Below, piece by piece: positions 19,528 through 30,030 of a DNA stretch of 64,000 bases (the first letter of the stretch is position 1; each line of letters starts with the position of its first letter). Made by a program: the position numbers and the translations under genes. Origin of the DNA: Asparagopsis taxiformis (taxonomy: Eukaryota; Rhodophyta; Florideophyceae; Bonnemaisoniales; Bonnemaisoniaceae); assembly GCA_030407315.1 (NCBI GenBank), contig JALQPE010002318.1:1-64000 (forward strand), given 5' to 3'. The notes below the pieces were generated by a model, which was given only the letters and a program-made list of their open reading frames with translations, made no database searches and was not told the DNA's origin.

Positions 19528-21014
19528 CAAACAAGGCGCTCACCACGGAGATAGTTGCGTTGGAGGCTAAGGTGAAGACTCTGCAGGCGGAAAATGCCAG
19601 CCTTACTGCAATTGCGAGAACAGGTAGAATCAGTGATCACGGTGGCGGTAAGTCGAAAATACAGAAAGCCATTCCTGTGAAATACCTTGGAGTTCTTAGG
19701 GCGGTTGAGGAAAACCTGACAAAGTGGTGCAAGAACGAGACTATGGAGCTGGACCCTATAGCGGAACAAACGCAGAGACGTTGGACTGGACGTACCATCG
19801 AGGTAGAGCCGGTAGAAGGGACACTTTGGAGCGAAAACGGTGTAGGATATATTGCTACCCCTCCGGGCTATATCATCAAGAATCTGCAGTGGTATACACC
19901 TTCGTACAGAGACGAGAGTGATCTGCTGAATGACTTGGTGCGACACGTACTGCGTCAAAGTCCGTGGTGTGATGTGTTTTCCGATGAGGAGCAGCGTGTG
20001 TGCTGTCAAGAGGCTGTGGCGGGGAGCAAGGAATTGAAAGTGAAGGTGACGCAGAAACTGTCCGACGTGATGAGTGCACGGAAGCGTAATGCGAGGGACA
20101 GATTGTTCGGTTCGCTGGGGTACACGAAATTAATGTCTAGATGCACGATGCTGACGACGCGAGCTGAGATGGACGAGCGAGAGGATCAAAAGCGCGAAGC
20201 GTCTGAGAAGCTTTTGAAACGGGAAAGCAACGGTGATTTGGATATGGGGAGGTGGCGAACGGCACCGTTCTCAGAGCTGCGATACAGCAAAGGCATGGTT
20301 CCTGACAGCTTCGAAATGGAAGTGAATGGTGATGCATGGTTTAACAACCGAGTAGCTGTGAATGTGCTGGACATCTTCAGGGGTTATTCGATACGACCAG
20401 AACAAGTAATGGACATAGAGACGAGCATACTAACGCTGGCGCGCCTGGATGCTTGGCTAGTGACTACTGTGGAGTGTTTGGATGAACCGAAGGGGAAAGG
20501 AGGTGCACGGCAGAAGGAGTTTACAAGGCGGTACAGTCAATATGTGGGGGTAGCTTTTCAGCAATTAGTTGGTATGGTGGTGTACTGCATGTCTTGTCTC
20601 CAAGGCTCGCAAGCAAGGGAAGAAACGGACGTTGTCGAGAGCGAACAGCGGACTAGTGCACAGTCACGGCATGTGTTTGCAAGCCGTACTGTGACGAGAG
20701 AGGCTGTTGAAGTGTGGCAAAGCGGAGAGGGGTCTGGAATTGTTCATGTCGTTGATGATGTAAACCGCTGCTCATCACTTGTTCTAGTGTCCGAGGATTG
20801 GATTCAATCGCATATTACGTCAAACCTCGGTGCTGTAATGGATTGTGTGATTGCGCAAGGACTAATTGGCGCAGAACTTTTCGTCGTTGACCCATATGCT
20901 GGACACCTGAGTGCAAACCTGAATGTCGAAATCAATGCCCCACAGTATGGGGGCATGGAGCGGCGCCATGCAGCCACTGCTGATAACGGTTTTGGCGTAA
21001 TGGAGGATGGTTGA
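19509..21014 (+). CDS. Coiled-coil accessory protein, second frame
   Basis: About 500 residues with no ATG at the junction; it is most likely translated as a -1 frame extension of the preceding frame. It starts with a coiled-coil (EIVALEAKVKTLQAENASL) and includes a central block, LSDVMSARKRNARDRLFGSLGY. That block resembles LGFLNKSREQVRHRFLVELGF in the 507-residue protein of element B (30031-31554), so both transposons carry a member of this family. The tail has no known domain. A structural or DNA-bridging partner of the modification enzymes or transposase is possible but only inferred. It ends 78 bp from the convergent transposase stop. Confidence 0.6.
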   Translation: MFSQDIANKALTTEIVALEAKVKTLQAENASLTAIARTGRISDHGGGKSKIQKAIPVKYLGVLRAVEENLTKWCKNETMELDPIAEQTQRRWTGRTIEVEPVEGTLWSENGVGYIATPPGYIIKNLQWYTPSYRDESDLLNDLVRHVLRQSPWCDVFSDEEQRVCCQEAVAGSKELKVKVTQKLSDVMSARKRNARDRLFGSLGYTKLMSRCTMLTTRAEMDEREDQKREASEKLLKRESNGDLDMGRWRTAPFSELRYSKGMVPDSFEMEVNGDAWFNNRVAVNVLDIFRGYSIRPEQVMDIETSILTLARLDAWLVTTVECLDEPKGKGGARQKEFTRRYSQYVGVAFQQLVGMVVYCMSCLQGSQAREETDVVESEQRTSAQSRHVFASRTVTREAVEVWQSGEGSGIVHVVDDVNRCSSLVLVSEDWIQSHITSNLGAVMDCVIAQGLIGAELFVVDPYAGHLSANLNVEINAPQYGGMERRHAATADNGFGVMEDG

Positions 21015-21091
21015 AATTAGTGCAGTAAATGTGACGTTGACTAGAAGGCTTATCATGTAGTACATTATCAATAGAGTGCTGCGATTTAGAT

Positions 21092-24000
21092 TTATTCTTC
21101 TTCATTATCATCTGTGAACTGGTAATCAGTGTTGGTGTAGAAGCGGTTGAGATAGAAACGGTGGTCCGACCAGTGCATTTGTTTCGTAAATGGCTTGACT
21201 GGAAAGTTACTTCGTACGATGTGCACGGTGCCAGATATAGTAGATGCAGGAATGAGGTCAAACCAAGGACCACCTGCACTGTGGGATGCAGTGTCATTGC
21301 TGTCAACGGATCCGTTGTCCGGGTCCCATGTGGACCACTTTAAACAAATGCACCCAAGTGATTTTTCCACAGCGGTTTTTGGGGCAAAGCAGGTCATATA
21401 CTGAACGAAAGCGAGTTCTACAGGTTGAAACAGGTTTGGAGACTGCAGGCGTACCAGTGCCAGGACGCGCCCTACCCATATGGTTCTGTAGTCATCGGCA
21501 GTTCCGGAGATGACGACAAAGGAGTACTGCGATCTCTTTGCGGGGCCGAATGATGAAGTTGCAAAGACGCGCTGCTGCTTGTGCCTCGACACGTTTGTGG
21601 GGCGAAGCATGCCACTGTGCGGGTCAAAGTCGTCGGCATCTGGGACGTACCCTCCCATGACGTAGGCGGACTTTACCACGGTGACGGAAATGTCCATGTC
21701 ATGTATTGGAGGGCCTTCTGCCGTGGCGCGCAGTCTAGCGAGGGTGAGGAACGCTTGTGCAGCTGTGTCACCGAGTTGCTGGAATAGCGTTATGGTGCCA
21801 GACGGGAACGAGGAGTTGTGCAGAGGCAAAAGAGTGGCAGGATCGGGCTGTCCGTCGATATCTGCAACGAGGAGGGTTGCATCGGGCAGCAGGGAGGCAA
21901 AGTCGTGCAGTGCAACGGTGAATCCGTCGCGAACGAGTACTGCACCGTCTGTGGGCGATATCATGCGTGCGTTTCCCAATGTGTTCGATGGGGTGTGACC
22001 AGTTGGAGTGGCCAAGGAGAATTCCATGTGGCGAATAGTCTCTTCCATGGCTGTGGAGCGCCTTCGAGAGGTTTTCCTATAACTCTGTTTGAACAGAAGA
22101 TGCGAGTGTTCGTAGGGGCCTGCATCAATGTGTTCCAGGGCGCCATATCTCTGCAAGTCACCGGGAAGATGGTCTAGAAGATGGAACTTGAAAGTTTTGA
22201 GACCTGTGGTGTGGAATGGGCCGAGGGTGGAGAGCATTGATTGTTTGAAATAGGAAATGGAGTTCTGGAGGCTTTCTAGTTCGGCGGCAGTCCAGTGCTT
22301 GATGCGACCGCGTTTCATGACCCATGCGACGAGGTCAGAGTATTGCGTGCAGATGGAAGTGAGGGGGGCTGTCTCTACTTCGTCACAGCATGTGTCAATG
22401 AATGCTGCGATGAAAGGGAACACCATGTCGACATGGTGATAGTCTTTGGCTGCGAGCATGCCGCGTATGCCGTCCTCCGTGAAGAGGCCGTTCAAATTGG
22501 TGCCCTTCTCACCCTTGGAGAAGTCGACATGAAGACCGGTGATGTAGTAGTCGCGTTCGATAGCGGACAGAATGCTGTTTGAGCCGGCGAGGATGGATTT
22601 TTTCACCTTCTTGAAGGTGCGAGGTGTCCCGGAATGGGAGGCAGTGGTGGTGGTGAGGTCTGGGGAGCTGAGGCGGTGGACAATGCACTGTTTGATGAGC
22701 TTTGAGATGCCGAGGTGGAGATTGTGCAGAGGCTCGAAGGAGAAAATGTTGTAGGGGTCTAGGGGACTGTTGGTGGGTAAAAGAGCGGTCGATTCGAGGA
22801 CAGAGTGTTGTTCGAGGAGGGAGAGAGCTTCGAGCGGAGCAGTTGTATGCTCCTGAGCGCTCTCTTGGCGTGCAGAGCGTGTATCATCGAGGGAGCGGGG
22901 CTGGTGTGGCGCGGTGGATTCAAGTTGAGTGGCGGGGATGTAGCAGCGGTGGCAGGGATGTGTGGTGGTAGTGCTGTTGCGAGTGCATGACAGCTCTTTG
23001 GCCTCTGGAAAGTCGCAGCAATAATTGGCTAGGATGGGAAAGCATTGGCGGGCAGTTGCAGTGGAGTCTGTGCAGGGGAACCCGGAAGAGAACGCGGTGG
23101 ATAGGGACGAAAACACTTTTTCGAGTGCTTTATGAAGAATATCAATTTTGCGAGCGCGACTAGCAGAACTAGAGGTTGTCGGCATTTCATCACCGAACAA
23201 GGCGTTGGACGAAGGGTTAACAATGTACGGAAGATACCCGACGATGGTGAGGCCGGTACGGATGCAGTGGCGACGGAGGGGGGCGGAGAAGTTGAGCAGT
23301 GTGACGTGTATGGGGTATGCGACGATTGCGGAGCTCTTGAGGCTTGTGCTGCTCTTGTCGGAGTACACTTGGAGGAGGCCGGCAAAGGAGGAAGGTGTGG
23401 GATCAGTTTCCTCTGCCCATACGACCTGTGGATCTTCCGAGAGCTGCACGCGCTGTCTAGTAACCTGGTGCAGCGTTTTCGCGAATTCTGTGTGTAGGGG
23501 ATGAGAAAATATTGCGGTGCCGTCTGGGGCGGTCTGTGGGGAGGGGTGGAAGAGAGTATTTTGGTCGTTAGCCAGTGCTAACTGCCTGCGGAGCATGTCG
23601 ACTGGGTCGCGGAGGTACAGCTGTGCCGAGTACTTACCAGTTTTGTCTGGAATGATGTGGCTCTTGTAACCTTCGGTGCGGAAATGTGTTTCGACCATGG
23701 AAGCGGTAACGTGGCGACATTCTTCTACGGTGCGAACGGCGCTGTTGAACTTTTCTAGGGAGAATGCGGGGTCTTGTAGGATGGTGATGACTTCGCTCAC
23801 GCGGCCAGCGCCGGCCTTGTACTCGAGGGTTGTGAGACTGGCGGCGAGGGATTGCACGAGGAGGTCTGCGCGGGAGGGGGTTGAGGTTGGTGGCAGTGGA
23901 GCGTCACAGGGTGAGTCGCTGGAGGAAGCACGACCAGATTCTGGGTCTGGGGAGCTGGGTTGCGGGGAATCATGGTCGCCGTTTCGAGCAGGCTCATGGG

Positions 24001-24133
24001 TGACGGCAGGGACACGAGCGTTGTTGAAATGTTGGGGAGAGGGGTTGAAACGGTAGCGACACGTTCGCTCATGCAGCGCGAGCGCATAAGCATCTACGCA
24101 GTAGTAGAAGCACCCTTCATACTTGCATTCCAT
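21092..24133 (-). CDS. Plavaka-like (CMC superfamily) transposase of element A
   Basis: 1,013 residues with a C2H2-like finger at the N-terminus (CKYEGC...HERTC, ~3-25). LLQVYSDKSST (~254-264) followed by VAYPIHVTLLN matches the 'lYSDKT...YPV...gN' block of Plavaka transposases and carries the presumed first catalytic Asp. THPCHRCYIP (~391-400) is a Cys-rich insert. PLDPYNIFSFEPLHNLHLGI (~457-476) and HLLDHLPGDLQRYG...YEHSHLLFK fit the second catalytic region and C-terminal block of CACTA/Plavaka-type enzymes. The C-terminal IWVGRVLALVRL and WFDLIPAS motifs are also common in this group. The frame is intact, so element A may be autonomous or recently so. It is convergent with the coiled-coil gene. 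Confidence 0.75.
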   Translation of the reverse strand: MECKYEGCFYYCVDAYALALHERTCRYRFNPSPQHFNNARVPAVTHEPARNGDHDSPQPSSPDPESGRASSSDSPCDAPLPPTSTPSRADLLVQSLAASLTTLEYKAGAGRVSEVITILQDPAFSLEKFNSAVRTVEECRHVTASMVETHFRTEGYKSHIIPDKTGKYSAQLYLRDPVDMLRRQLALANDQNTLFHPSPQTAPDGTAIFSHPLHTEFAKTLHQVTRQRVQLSEDPQVVWAEETDPTPSSFAGLLQVYSDKSSTSLKSSAIVAYPIHVTLLNFSAPLRRHCIRTGLTIVGYLPYIVNPSSNALFGDEMPTTSSSASRARKIDILHKALEKVFSSLSTAFSSGFPCTDSTATARQCFPILANYCCDFPEAKELSCTRNSTTTTHPCHRCYIPATQLESTAPHQPRSLDDTRSARQESAQEHTTAPLEALSLLEQHSVLESTALLPTNSPLDPYNIFSFEPLHNLHLGISKLIKQCIVHRLSSPDLTTTTASHSGTPRTFKKVKKSILAGSNSILSAIERDYYITGLHVDFSKGEKGTNLNGLFTEDGIRGMLAAKDYHHVDMVFPFIAAFIDTCCDEVETAPLTSICTQYSDLVAWVMKRGRIKHWTAAELESLQNSISYFKQSMLSTLGPFHTTGLKTFKFHLLDHLPGDLQRYGALEHIDAGPYEHSHLLFKQSYRKTSRRRSTAMEETIRHMEFSLATPTGHTPSNTLGNARMISPTDGAVLVRDGFTVALHDFASLLPDATLLVADIDGQPDPATLLPLHNSSFPSGTITLFQQLGDTAAQAFLTLARLRATAEGPPIHDMDISVTVVKSAYVMGGYVPDADDFDPHSGMLRPTNVSRHKQQRVFATSSFGPAKRSQYSFVVISGTADDYRTIWVGRVLALVRLQSPNLFQPVELAFVQYMTCFAPKTAVEKSLGCICLKWSTWDPDNGSVDSNDTASHSAGGPWFDLIPASTISGTVHIVRSNFPVKPFTKQMHWSDHRFYLNRFYTNTDYQFTDDNEEE

Positions 24134-24640
24134 GTCGAGTTTTGACGCAAAAGGGAGGATTGCGAGCTGAACAGGGGAGACTGTGCCGTCCAGATGCGAC
24201 CAATTTTATTTTTGTGGTGCTTTCGAGACTTGGAATGTAACGTGTTCGTTCGTAGTTTTGTGGGTAGTAGTTTTGTGCTCACTCCAGCTGACATCCCAAC
24301 GGTGGAATTTAACCGAGAGTTCAATCATTTCCAACTGTTACATCACATTGCGTGCTGGCAACGTGTGCATGGAAGGACGAACGACTGCCCTGGGAGATGA
24401 ATTTTCAATTAATTCATTTGTAATAATAAACTTTTTATTTCCGAACTTCGTGGAATCTGAATGTGCTTTACAGCGGATATGCCACGGATCATGTAAGGAA
24501 AGCAAATGGATTCTCATATATATGATTATATGTTTATATTCGTTGTTCTCGATCCGGATCTCATTGTTCGGGGAATCAGAGACCATGGCTTGGGCCATAC
24601 TCAATCTCACTGCCGGCGATGATTTCGAGTATGCACAGCA
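24134..24640. other. Upstream region of the transposase gene
   Basis: AT-rich non-coding DNA upstream of the - strand transposase; it should contain its promoter. Short frames (for example 24183-24659 +) have no recognisable product. Confidence 0.35.
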
Positions 24641-24699
24641 AGACTTAAGCGGACGCTGAAAGCTGTCCGGTCGACGCCGCAGGCTCCACTCCGCCCTCA

Positions 24700-25830
24700 T
24701 CACCGACTGAGATTCTTTGACCGCCTTTGCTTTGTTTAGTGTAGAGGATGGACGAAGGTACGTGCGCGAATCTTGAGGGTATGCATTGAGGGAAGCGTGG
24801 GTTTTGAGTCTGACTATTTCCGTTGATGCGATATTTTTCATTGGAAGCCTGTTGACTGATGGTGTGTATTGAGCGGAGGATGGAAGAGAGGTACGTGAAG
24901 TTTTGAAAGTATGCTGTGAGAGGAAGGTTGGTTTTGAGTCTGACTGTTGTGGTTGATTCCGATGTTGTGTAGATGATGCAGGAATGTTGATGACGGAAGG
25001 TAAGTTTCATTGAGTGCCAAGATGTGCTTTGCGAAGATATGGACTGCTGACTATGATTATTATTCATTGCAAGGTTTTTGGATCATGGTTTGTATTGTGT
25101 GTAGGATGGATGAGAGGTACATTTGCGAGTTCTCAGGGTATGTAGCGAGGGAAACGTTGGTTTTCAATCTGACTGTTGCGATTGATTCCGATGTTGCGTA
25201 GGTGATGGAGGAATAGTGATGACGGAAGGTAAGTCACATTGGGCGCCCAGACCGGTTGTGCGAAGATGCGGAATGCTGACTACTTTTCTTGGCTACACGA
25301 TTACGTGATTTATGGTTTTTATTGTGTGCAGGATGGAACAGGTAAGGTAAGTGTGCGAGTTTTGAAAGTAAGCAGCGAGGGAAGGTTGGTTTTGAGTCTG
25401 ACTATTTCCGTTGATGCGATATTTTTCATTGGAAGCCTATTGAGTCATGGTGTGTATTGTGTGGAGCGAAGGTAAGTGTGCGAGTTTTGAAAGTATGCTG
25501 CGAGGGAAGGTTGGTTTTGGGTCTGACTGTTGTGGTTGATTCCGATGTTGTGTAGATGGTGCAGGAATGTTGATGACAGAAGGTAAGTTTCACTGAGCAC
25601 CAAGACTTGTTTTGCGAAGATATGGACTGCTGACTTTGATTATTCATTGCAAGGTTTTTGGATCATGGTTTGTATTTTGTGTAGGATGGATGATTCACTC
25701 ATCCTCTCGGAGAGGTAAGTAAGGGAGTTTCTAGGATATCTGTCGTGGTAAGCGTTGCTTTTGAATCTGACTGTTGGGGTTGATGTTTTGTATGTGATGC
25801 AGGAGTGGTGAAGCAGGAACGGCAGGACTG
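24700..25830 (+). repeat. ~100-200-bp repeats with alternating splice-like donor and acceptor signals
   Basis: Degenerate tandem repeats of a T/G-rich unit (GAAGGTTGGTTTTGAGTCTGACTG...). Each unit runs from GGTAAGT or GGTACGT to a T-rich tract ending in TAG or CAG, followed by a 10-30 nt segment such as GATGGATGAGAG or ATGGTGCAGGAATG, then another GGTAAGT. The pattern looks like a string of tiny exons separated by ~100-nt introns on the + strand. It may instead be fortuitous in repeated DNA. No protein-coding product is evident from joining the short segments. Confidence 0.55.
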
Positions 25831-26154
25831 AAGGAGAGTGAAGAAGGGATCTAGGAAGATGGGGAATGAAGCTGTGAGGTGTTTCTGGTATGTGTATATT
25901 TTCGGGCATACGATAGAAGTGAGAGTGGGTTTCAAGTGGTGTAAGATTTTGCTGACCATGTTCGTGTTTGATGTCTTGATGATTTAATGGGCTGGGGTGG
26001 TGTCGAGGAAAGCGGGGATGGAATTGGGAAGGAGCGGATTTTTGTAATCTAGGTCGTGAGGGTTCTTGAAGTATGTGCGGATGGTGGTGCATGGCGTTCG
26101 GATGGTAGGGAGAACGCGATAGTGAGGGAGATGGGTGATCGACGATATGCTGAC

Positions 26155-26300
26155 AGGTATTTTGTATTCTGGCTGGATACGTATTTCGTATTCTGGCTGG
26201 ATACATATTCCGTATTCTGGCTGGATACGTATTTCCTATTCTAACCGGGTATTTATTTCCTATTCTGACCAGATATGTATTCCCTATTCTAGAGAGACGT
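26155..26300 (+). repeat. 24-bp minisatellite
   Basis: About six tandem copies of a 24-bp unit beginning GTATTCTGGCTGGATACGTA, diverging toward the right. It lies in the right subterminal region of element A. Confidence 0.85.
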
Positions 26301-26404
26301 ATTGTATACGAGCAGTTTCCTAAATGAGAGAATAAAATACGGTCCGATATGGGCCCTGAATTTACCATCCGCTGTAATTTCTTCCCTCCCGGTTTTCGCT
26401 GATA

Positions 26405-26717
26405 TATTGTATACTGGATGTCGGGTCCTAGTATTCCGCCATATGTACTAGAGAAAGTGGATGTCGGGCCTAGTATTCCGCCATATGTACTAGAGAAAGT
26501 GGATGTCGGGTCCTAGTATTCCGCCAAACGTACTAGAGAAAGTGGATGTCGGGCCCTAGTATTCCGCCATATGTACTAGAGAAAGTGGACGTCCGCATCC
26601 AAAAAATTTTTATTTTTTTTGGACGCGGACGTTCATTTGTTCTAGTAAATCTCGGGGCCGACTAGGACCCGTACTAGAGAGACTGGACGTCCGCGTCCAC
26701 TTCCGAAAACACAGACG
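26405..26717 (-). repeat. 43-bp repeats and right terminal inverted repeat of element A
   Basis: Four copies of a 43-bp unit (GGATGTCGGGTCCTAGTATT + CCGCCATATGTACTAGAGAA + AGT) are followed by GGACGTCCGC motifs and the right inverted terminus ending near 26717. The motifs mirror those at 6704-6960. A related CTAGGATTAGTATTACTGGG string lies just outside at ~26752, so the true edge could be slightly further right. Confidence 0.65.
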
Positions 26718-26879
26718 CAGTCTCTAACGAGTACAGTTTGACTAGGATTAGTATTACTGGGAGGAACAACGAGGGGAGAAACATGATATTCTTGGTCGGC
26801 CTTTTATATTGTCAGACTGAGGAAACGTTTGGTTTGCGTTGAAAGCGTTTGACGAAACGATACCGGTAGCTCCGAAATG

Positions 26880-28730
26880 TTGTTACATTGGACAAGGATT
26901 CCGCAGGTATTAATGCGACCGAACATGTTAGGCCGAAAGCGTATATTATGCTAGACGATTGGCACTTGAATACAAATCAAGTCAAGAATGTGTCAAAGTT
27001 CATACAAGAGTACGGCTCTGATGAATTGCTGTCAATAATTTCATGTGGAAAAAACGTGTTTGTCAGATGACATATCTACTCTAATGGCCCTGTAACGTCC
27101 CCACATATCTGCGTGATAAACGATCTACACCGTTTAAGAAGCTCTACTACGGAGTCTGAGTTTCTCATCAGGAGGGCATCATTCGAATCACTTTACTTTT
27201 CTCAACAACAAACGGACAGATATCCGCGATGGTACACATTGTCAGCTCTCAGGAAATCAAAACACTTGCTTGAAGACAAAATTATCACAACGGATATCTA
27301 CAAGCTATCTAACAATTAGAGAAATCCTTGGTCGATACAGATCAGGACAGTATTTATATCGTAGAACAGAATAGACAACTAGAGAGACATCGATAAAAAC
27401 CAAGAACAATAACAACCCGACATCCCGTCAATAACCGCAACCTCGTTGCAAACCGCACGATTGTCAATAGCCCCGGGTATCGCAACCGCGGCTAATGATT
27501 TGAACCGCATTGGGCTATTTCGCAGATTACTCCGGGAAGACAGAATCCCTGAAATAACTGGACCTACTATCACCAAGACTTGACGATTACTCCAAGTATC
27601 CGTACTCTGAAATAACGAAGGTTACGGAACAAATTAAGGTGGTGAATACTCCGGGTTCTCGTACCCTGAATTAACAGCTCTACTTTTATCTCAATCGTTC
27701 AATAATTCTCTGTCTACTAGGCCAGCGACACACATTTCTCTATCGGAAGCTAGAAAAAAACGGTGATTTTGTTTTACAATAGAACTGAATGCGGATTCCG
27801 TTTCTTGTTCCAGGGCAGCGATTTTTCAAAGTGCTTTAAATCTCTTTTTCGTGCTGTCATCATGAGACGTCGTGTGCCACTTAGAGCGGTTCCTATGGGG
27901 CTTGCTAAGTATACGAACAGAAAGGAATAATAACATGCTCGAACTGCAAACCAGATTCCATCGAGGCTAATTCAATTGATGAAGTCGTCAGGAATGAAGA
28001 TAGGGGAACAGGTAGATTCATTCGTTCGAAAGTACACAGTTAATTGCATTGAGAAGCTATTAAAACTGTCTCACACCGCTTCCCTTGATTGGCATATTAC
28101 CAACCATGAACTCCTTGCCGAAATTCCATCTCGTGTGCAGCTAGTGGAACATCGAAGCAAGAAACGAGAGCAGTTCAGTTCTCCCTCCAGAAGAGTTCCA
28201 GACAGGTAACTTATAACGCAATTGTTGCCTTACGGATTTCGAAGGAGCAGAACAACATGTATTGGATATCCGATTGTGCTTTCTCTCTTTGCGAAACTGC
28301 TGGGTTCCCATGCCCACACGTGGTCAGAATCATATCACAATTCAGTGAATACCTTACATCCAAGTACGACATAAAATGCTTCCTCGGAAGTCCGGAGTTC
28401 TTAAATATCGATGATTTCATGAACGCATACTGGATGAGAGACAAGGAAAAGTGGGTTGCAGAAGTCATGAGTGGAAATATTCCAGATGTTAGGATTATTG
28501 ACGAAGAAACCCAATTGGGTATTGAAACGAGTTCTGGGCTCCAATGCAATTCAGTCGAATATACCACTGACTCTGCCTCAAAACAATGTAACGTACTGCA
28601 ATGGAAAGGCCCATTTCGACCAAATTTTCCGGTACGCTGAGATGCTTGGTTCTCAAGCAGTCAAGACGTTTGTTACATCATTACAGAGCGAGCTTCCCTC
28701 AGCAGCCAGAGGATAGCCAGTGGTCCTCAA
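26880..28730 (+). pseudogene. MULE (Mutator/FAR1-like) transposase remnant
   Basis: Discontinuous frames (26888-27070, 27113-27319, 27976-28209, 28257-28640) give MULE-like pieces. LNTNQVKNVSKFIQEYG...LLSIISCG followed by INDLHRLR resembles the N-terminal helix region of FAR1/MuDR-type transposases. The 28257 frame carries a SWIM-type zinc finger, CAFSLCETAGFPCPHVVRI. The catalytic DDE region is not recognisable, and stops and shifts interrupt the gene. The segment 27370-27720 between frames holds three loose ~60-bp repeats (ATTACTCC...CTGAAATAAC). Assignment rests mainly on the SWIM motif and order of pieces. Confidence 0.55.
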
Positions 28731-29338
28731 ATTCCGGTCACTTCCGCCTCTACAGGCGAAGAAGTCTGCACATACCTCCATTTCAAGAGAAGGAAATGAT
28801 ATCACTCTCCCAGAGCCGGTAGGCAACCCAATATAGCGAAATTCGAGGGTTTCTTTGAAACGAAAGGAATCGTATTATGAAAAGAAAAGATCAGGGGCTT
28901 CGAATTTAATTTCGACACACCGAAGAAAGGAAAATAATATAACTGAAGATATACCTGTAGCGAAAGATTGGACAAAGAAGAAAGTGCATTAAATGAAAAA
29001 TGATACCTCCTCCCCTTCTTATTTCCGGGCTTGGATATTCACTTTTCACGCAGCAGTACATGGAGTAAGGAGATCGCAAATGGATACTTATATTATGTGA
29101 TAATCATCCCAATAAAGCCATACACATATGCCAATAAGAACACTTCGGAATGAAGCTCAGCAGGCAGAATTCAAATCCATGGATAAACTGCAATAGGGCT
29201 TGAAAGAGGCAGACAGCTGCCGAAATTTTTGCTAACCCTGCTTGACATCGTATCTGACTAATTAAATTTTTCGAATGTTCCAATAAATAGATAACTCCGA
29301 TGGCCAGCACATAGCATACAAACCTTCCTCCTTTCCTT
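28731..29338. other. Spacer between the MULE remnant and element B
   Basis: About 600 bp of AT-rich DNA. I see no gene or repeat here. It may be the 3' end of the MULE or host sequence in which element B landed. Confidence 0.4.
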
Positions 29339-29730
29339 CACTACTGAGTTTGAGATAAAAAAATGTAGTAAATTTACTGCGTGAGGCAGTAAAAATCACT
29401 GCCTGAGCAATGTAGTGCCTGAGGCAGTAAAATTACTATTTTAATTTTTTCAGTTCTAGTGCCGCAGGCAGTAAAATACAAAATTTCCTGGCAGTACAGT
29501 ATGTAGCAGAATGCAGTACTGTACGATAGCAAATTCTAGTAATTTTTGCTGGTACCAGAGGGCAGTAGTGGAATGCAGTGATTTTTGATGATTTCTGCAA
29601 TGGAATGTACTGCCGTACAGTACTGCCCTGGCAAATGACCTGGCATTAGAATCAGGCAGTAAAATATACTGGCTCCGGCAGTGAATTGTACTGCCTGCAA
29701 GTACTGCCTTGATAGTAATTGGTGATTGGT
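29339..29730 (+). repeat. Left terminus and subterminal CAGTA repeats of element B
   Basis: CACTACTGAGTTTGAGA is followed by many inverted GGCAGTAAAA / TTTTACTGCC and CAGTACTG motifs, spaced irregularly at 15-40 bp. This is the subterminal arrangement seen at both ends of element C. The segment 29731-30030 upstream of the first gene has no further recognisable feature and should hold its promoter. Confidence 0.65.
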
Positions 29731-30030
29731 ATTTTCTGAGATTCAATGTTGCAATAGTTGTCCAGGATAGGGTTGTACAATGTGTTCGCATGTGAGTTCA
29801 AGTAGAGAAGAGAGGAAACTATTCTGAAGCTACTAGTAGTGAGAAGTGTAGAGGATGCATGGTCACATGGAAATGACCGTTACAAAAAAGGTAGGAGAAA
29901 ATCGGTCGTTTTCCGAGGATATGAGTAGAGTAGTTGGCATTATTTGTTACTATTGCTAGCATTCTCGTTGCAGGAAAAGCGTTTGGAGTGACACTCTGCG
30001 ATTGGAACGAGAGGCGAAGTTTGACGGAAG

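Larger units (their letters stand above)
6704..26717. mobile_element. Element A: 20-kb DNA transposon with a DNA/histone-modification cassette
   Basis: The ends are inverted copies. On the left, CGTCTGTGTTCTCGGAA (6704 onward) is followed by a GGACGCGGACGTCCA block. On the right, the reverse complement of 26685-26717 gives CGTCTGTGTTTTCGGAA and the same block. A CG dinucleotide flanks both ends and may be the target duplication or part of the inverted repeat. Inside are four genes: ParB/2OG-oxygenase (-), DNA methyltransferase/SET (+), coiled-coil protein in two frames (+) and Plavaka-like transposase (-). They are flanked by subterminal repeat arrays. The interrupted gypsy does not resume on the right side, so either the right flank was rearranged or the two termini come from separate events. 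Confidence 0.7.
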
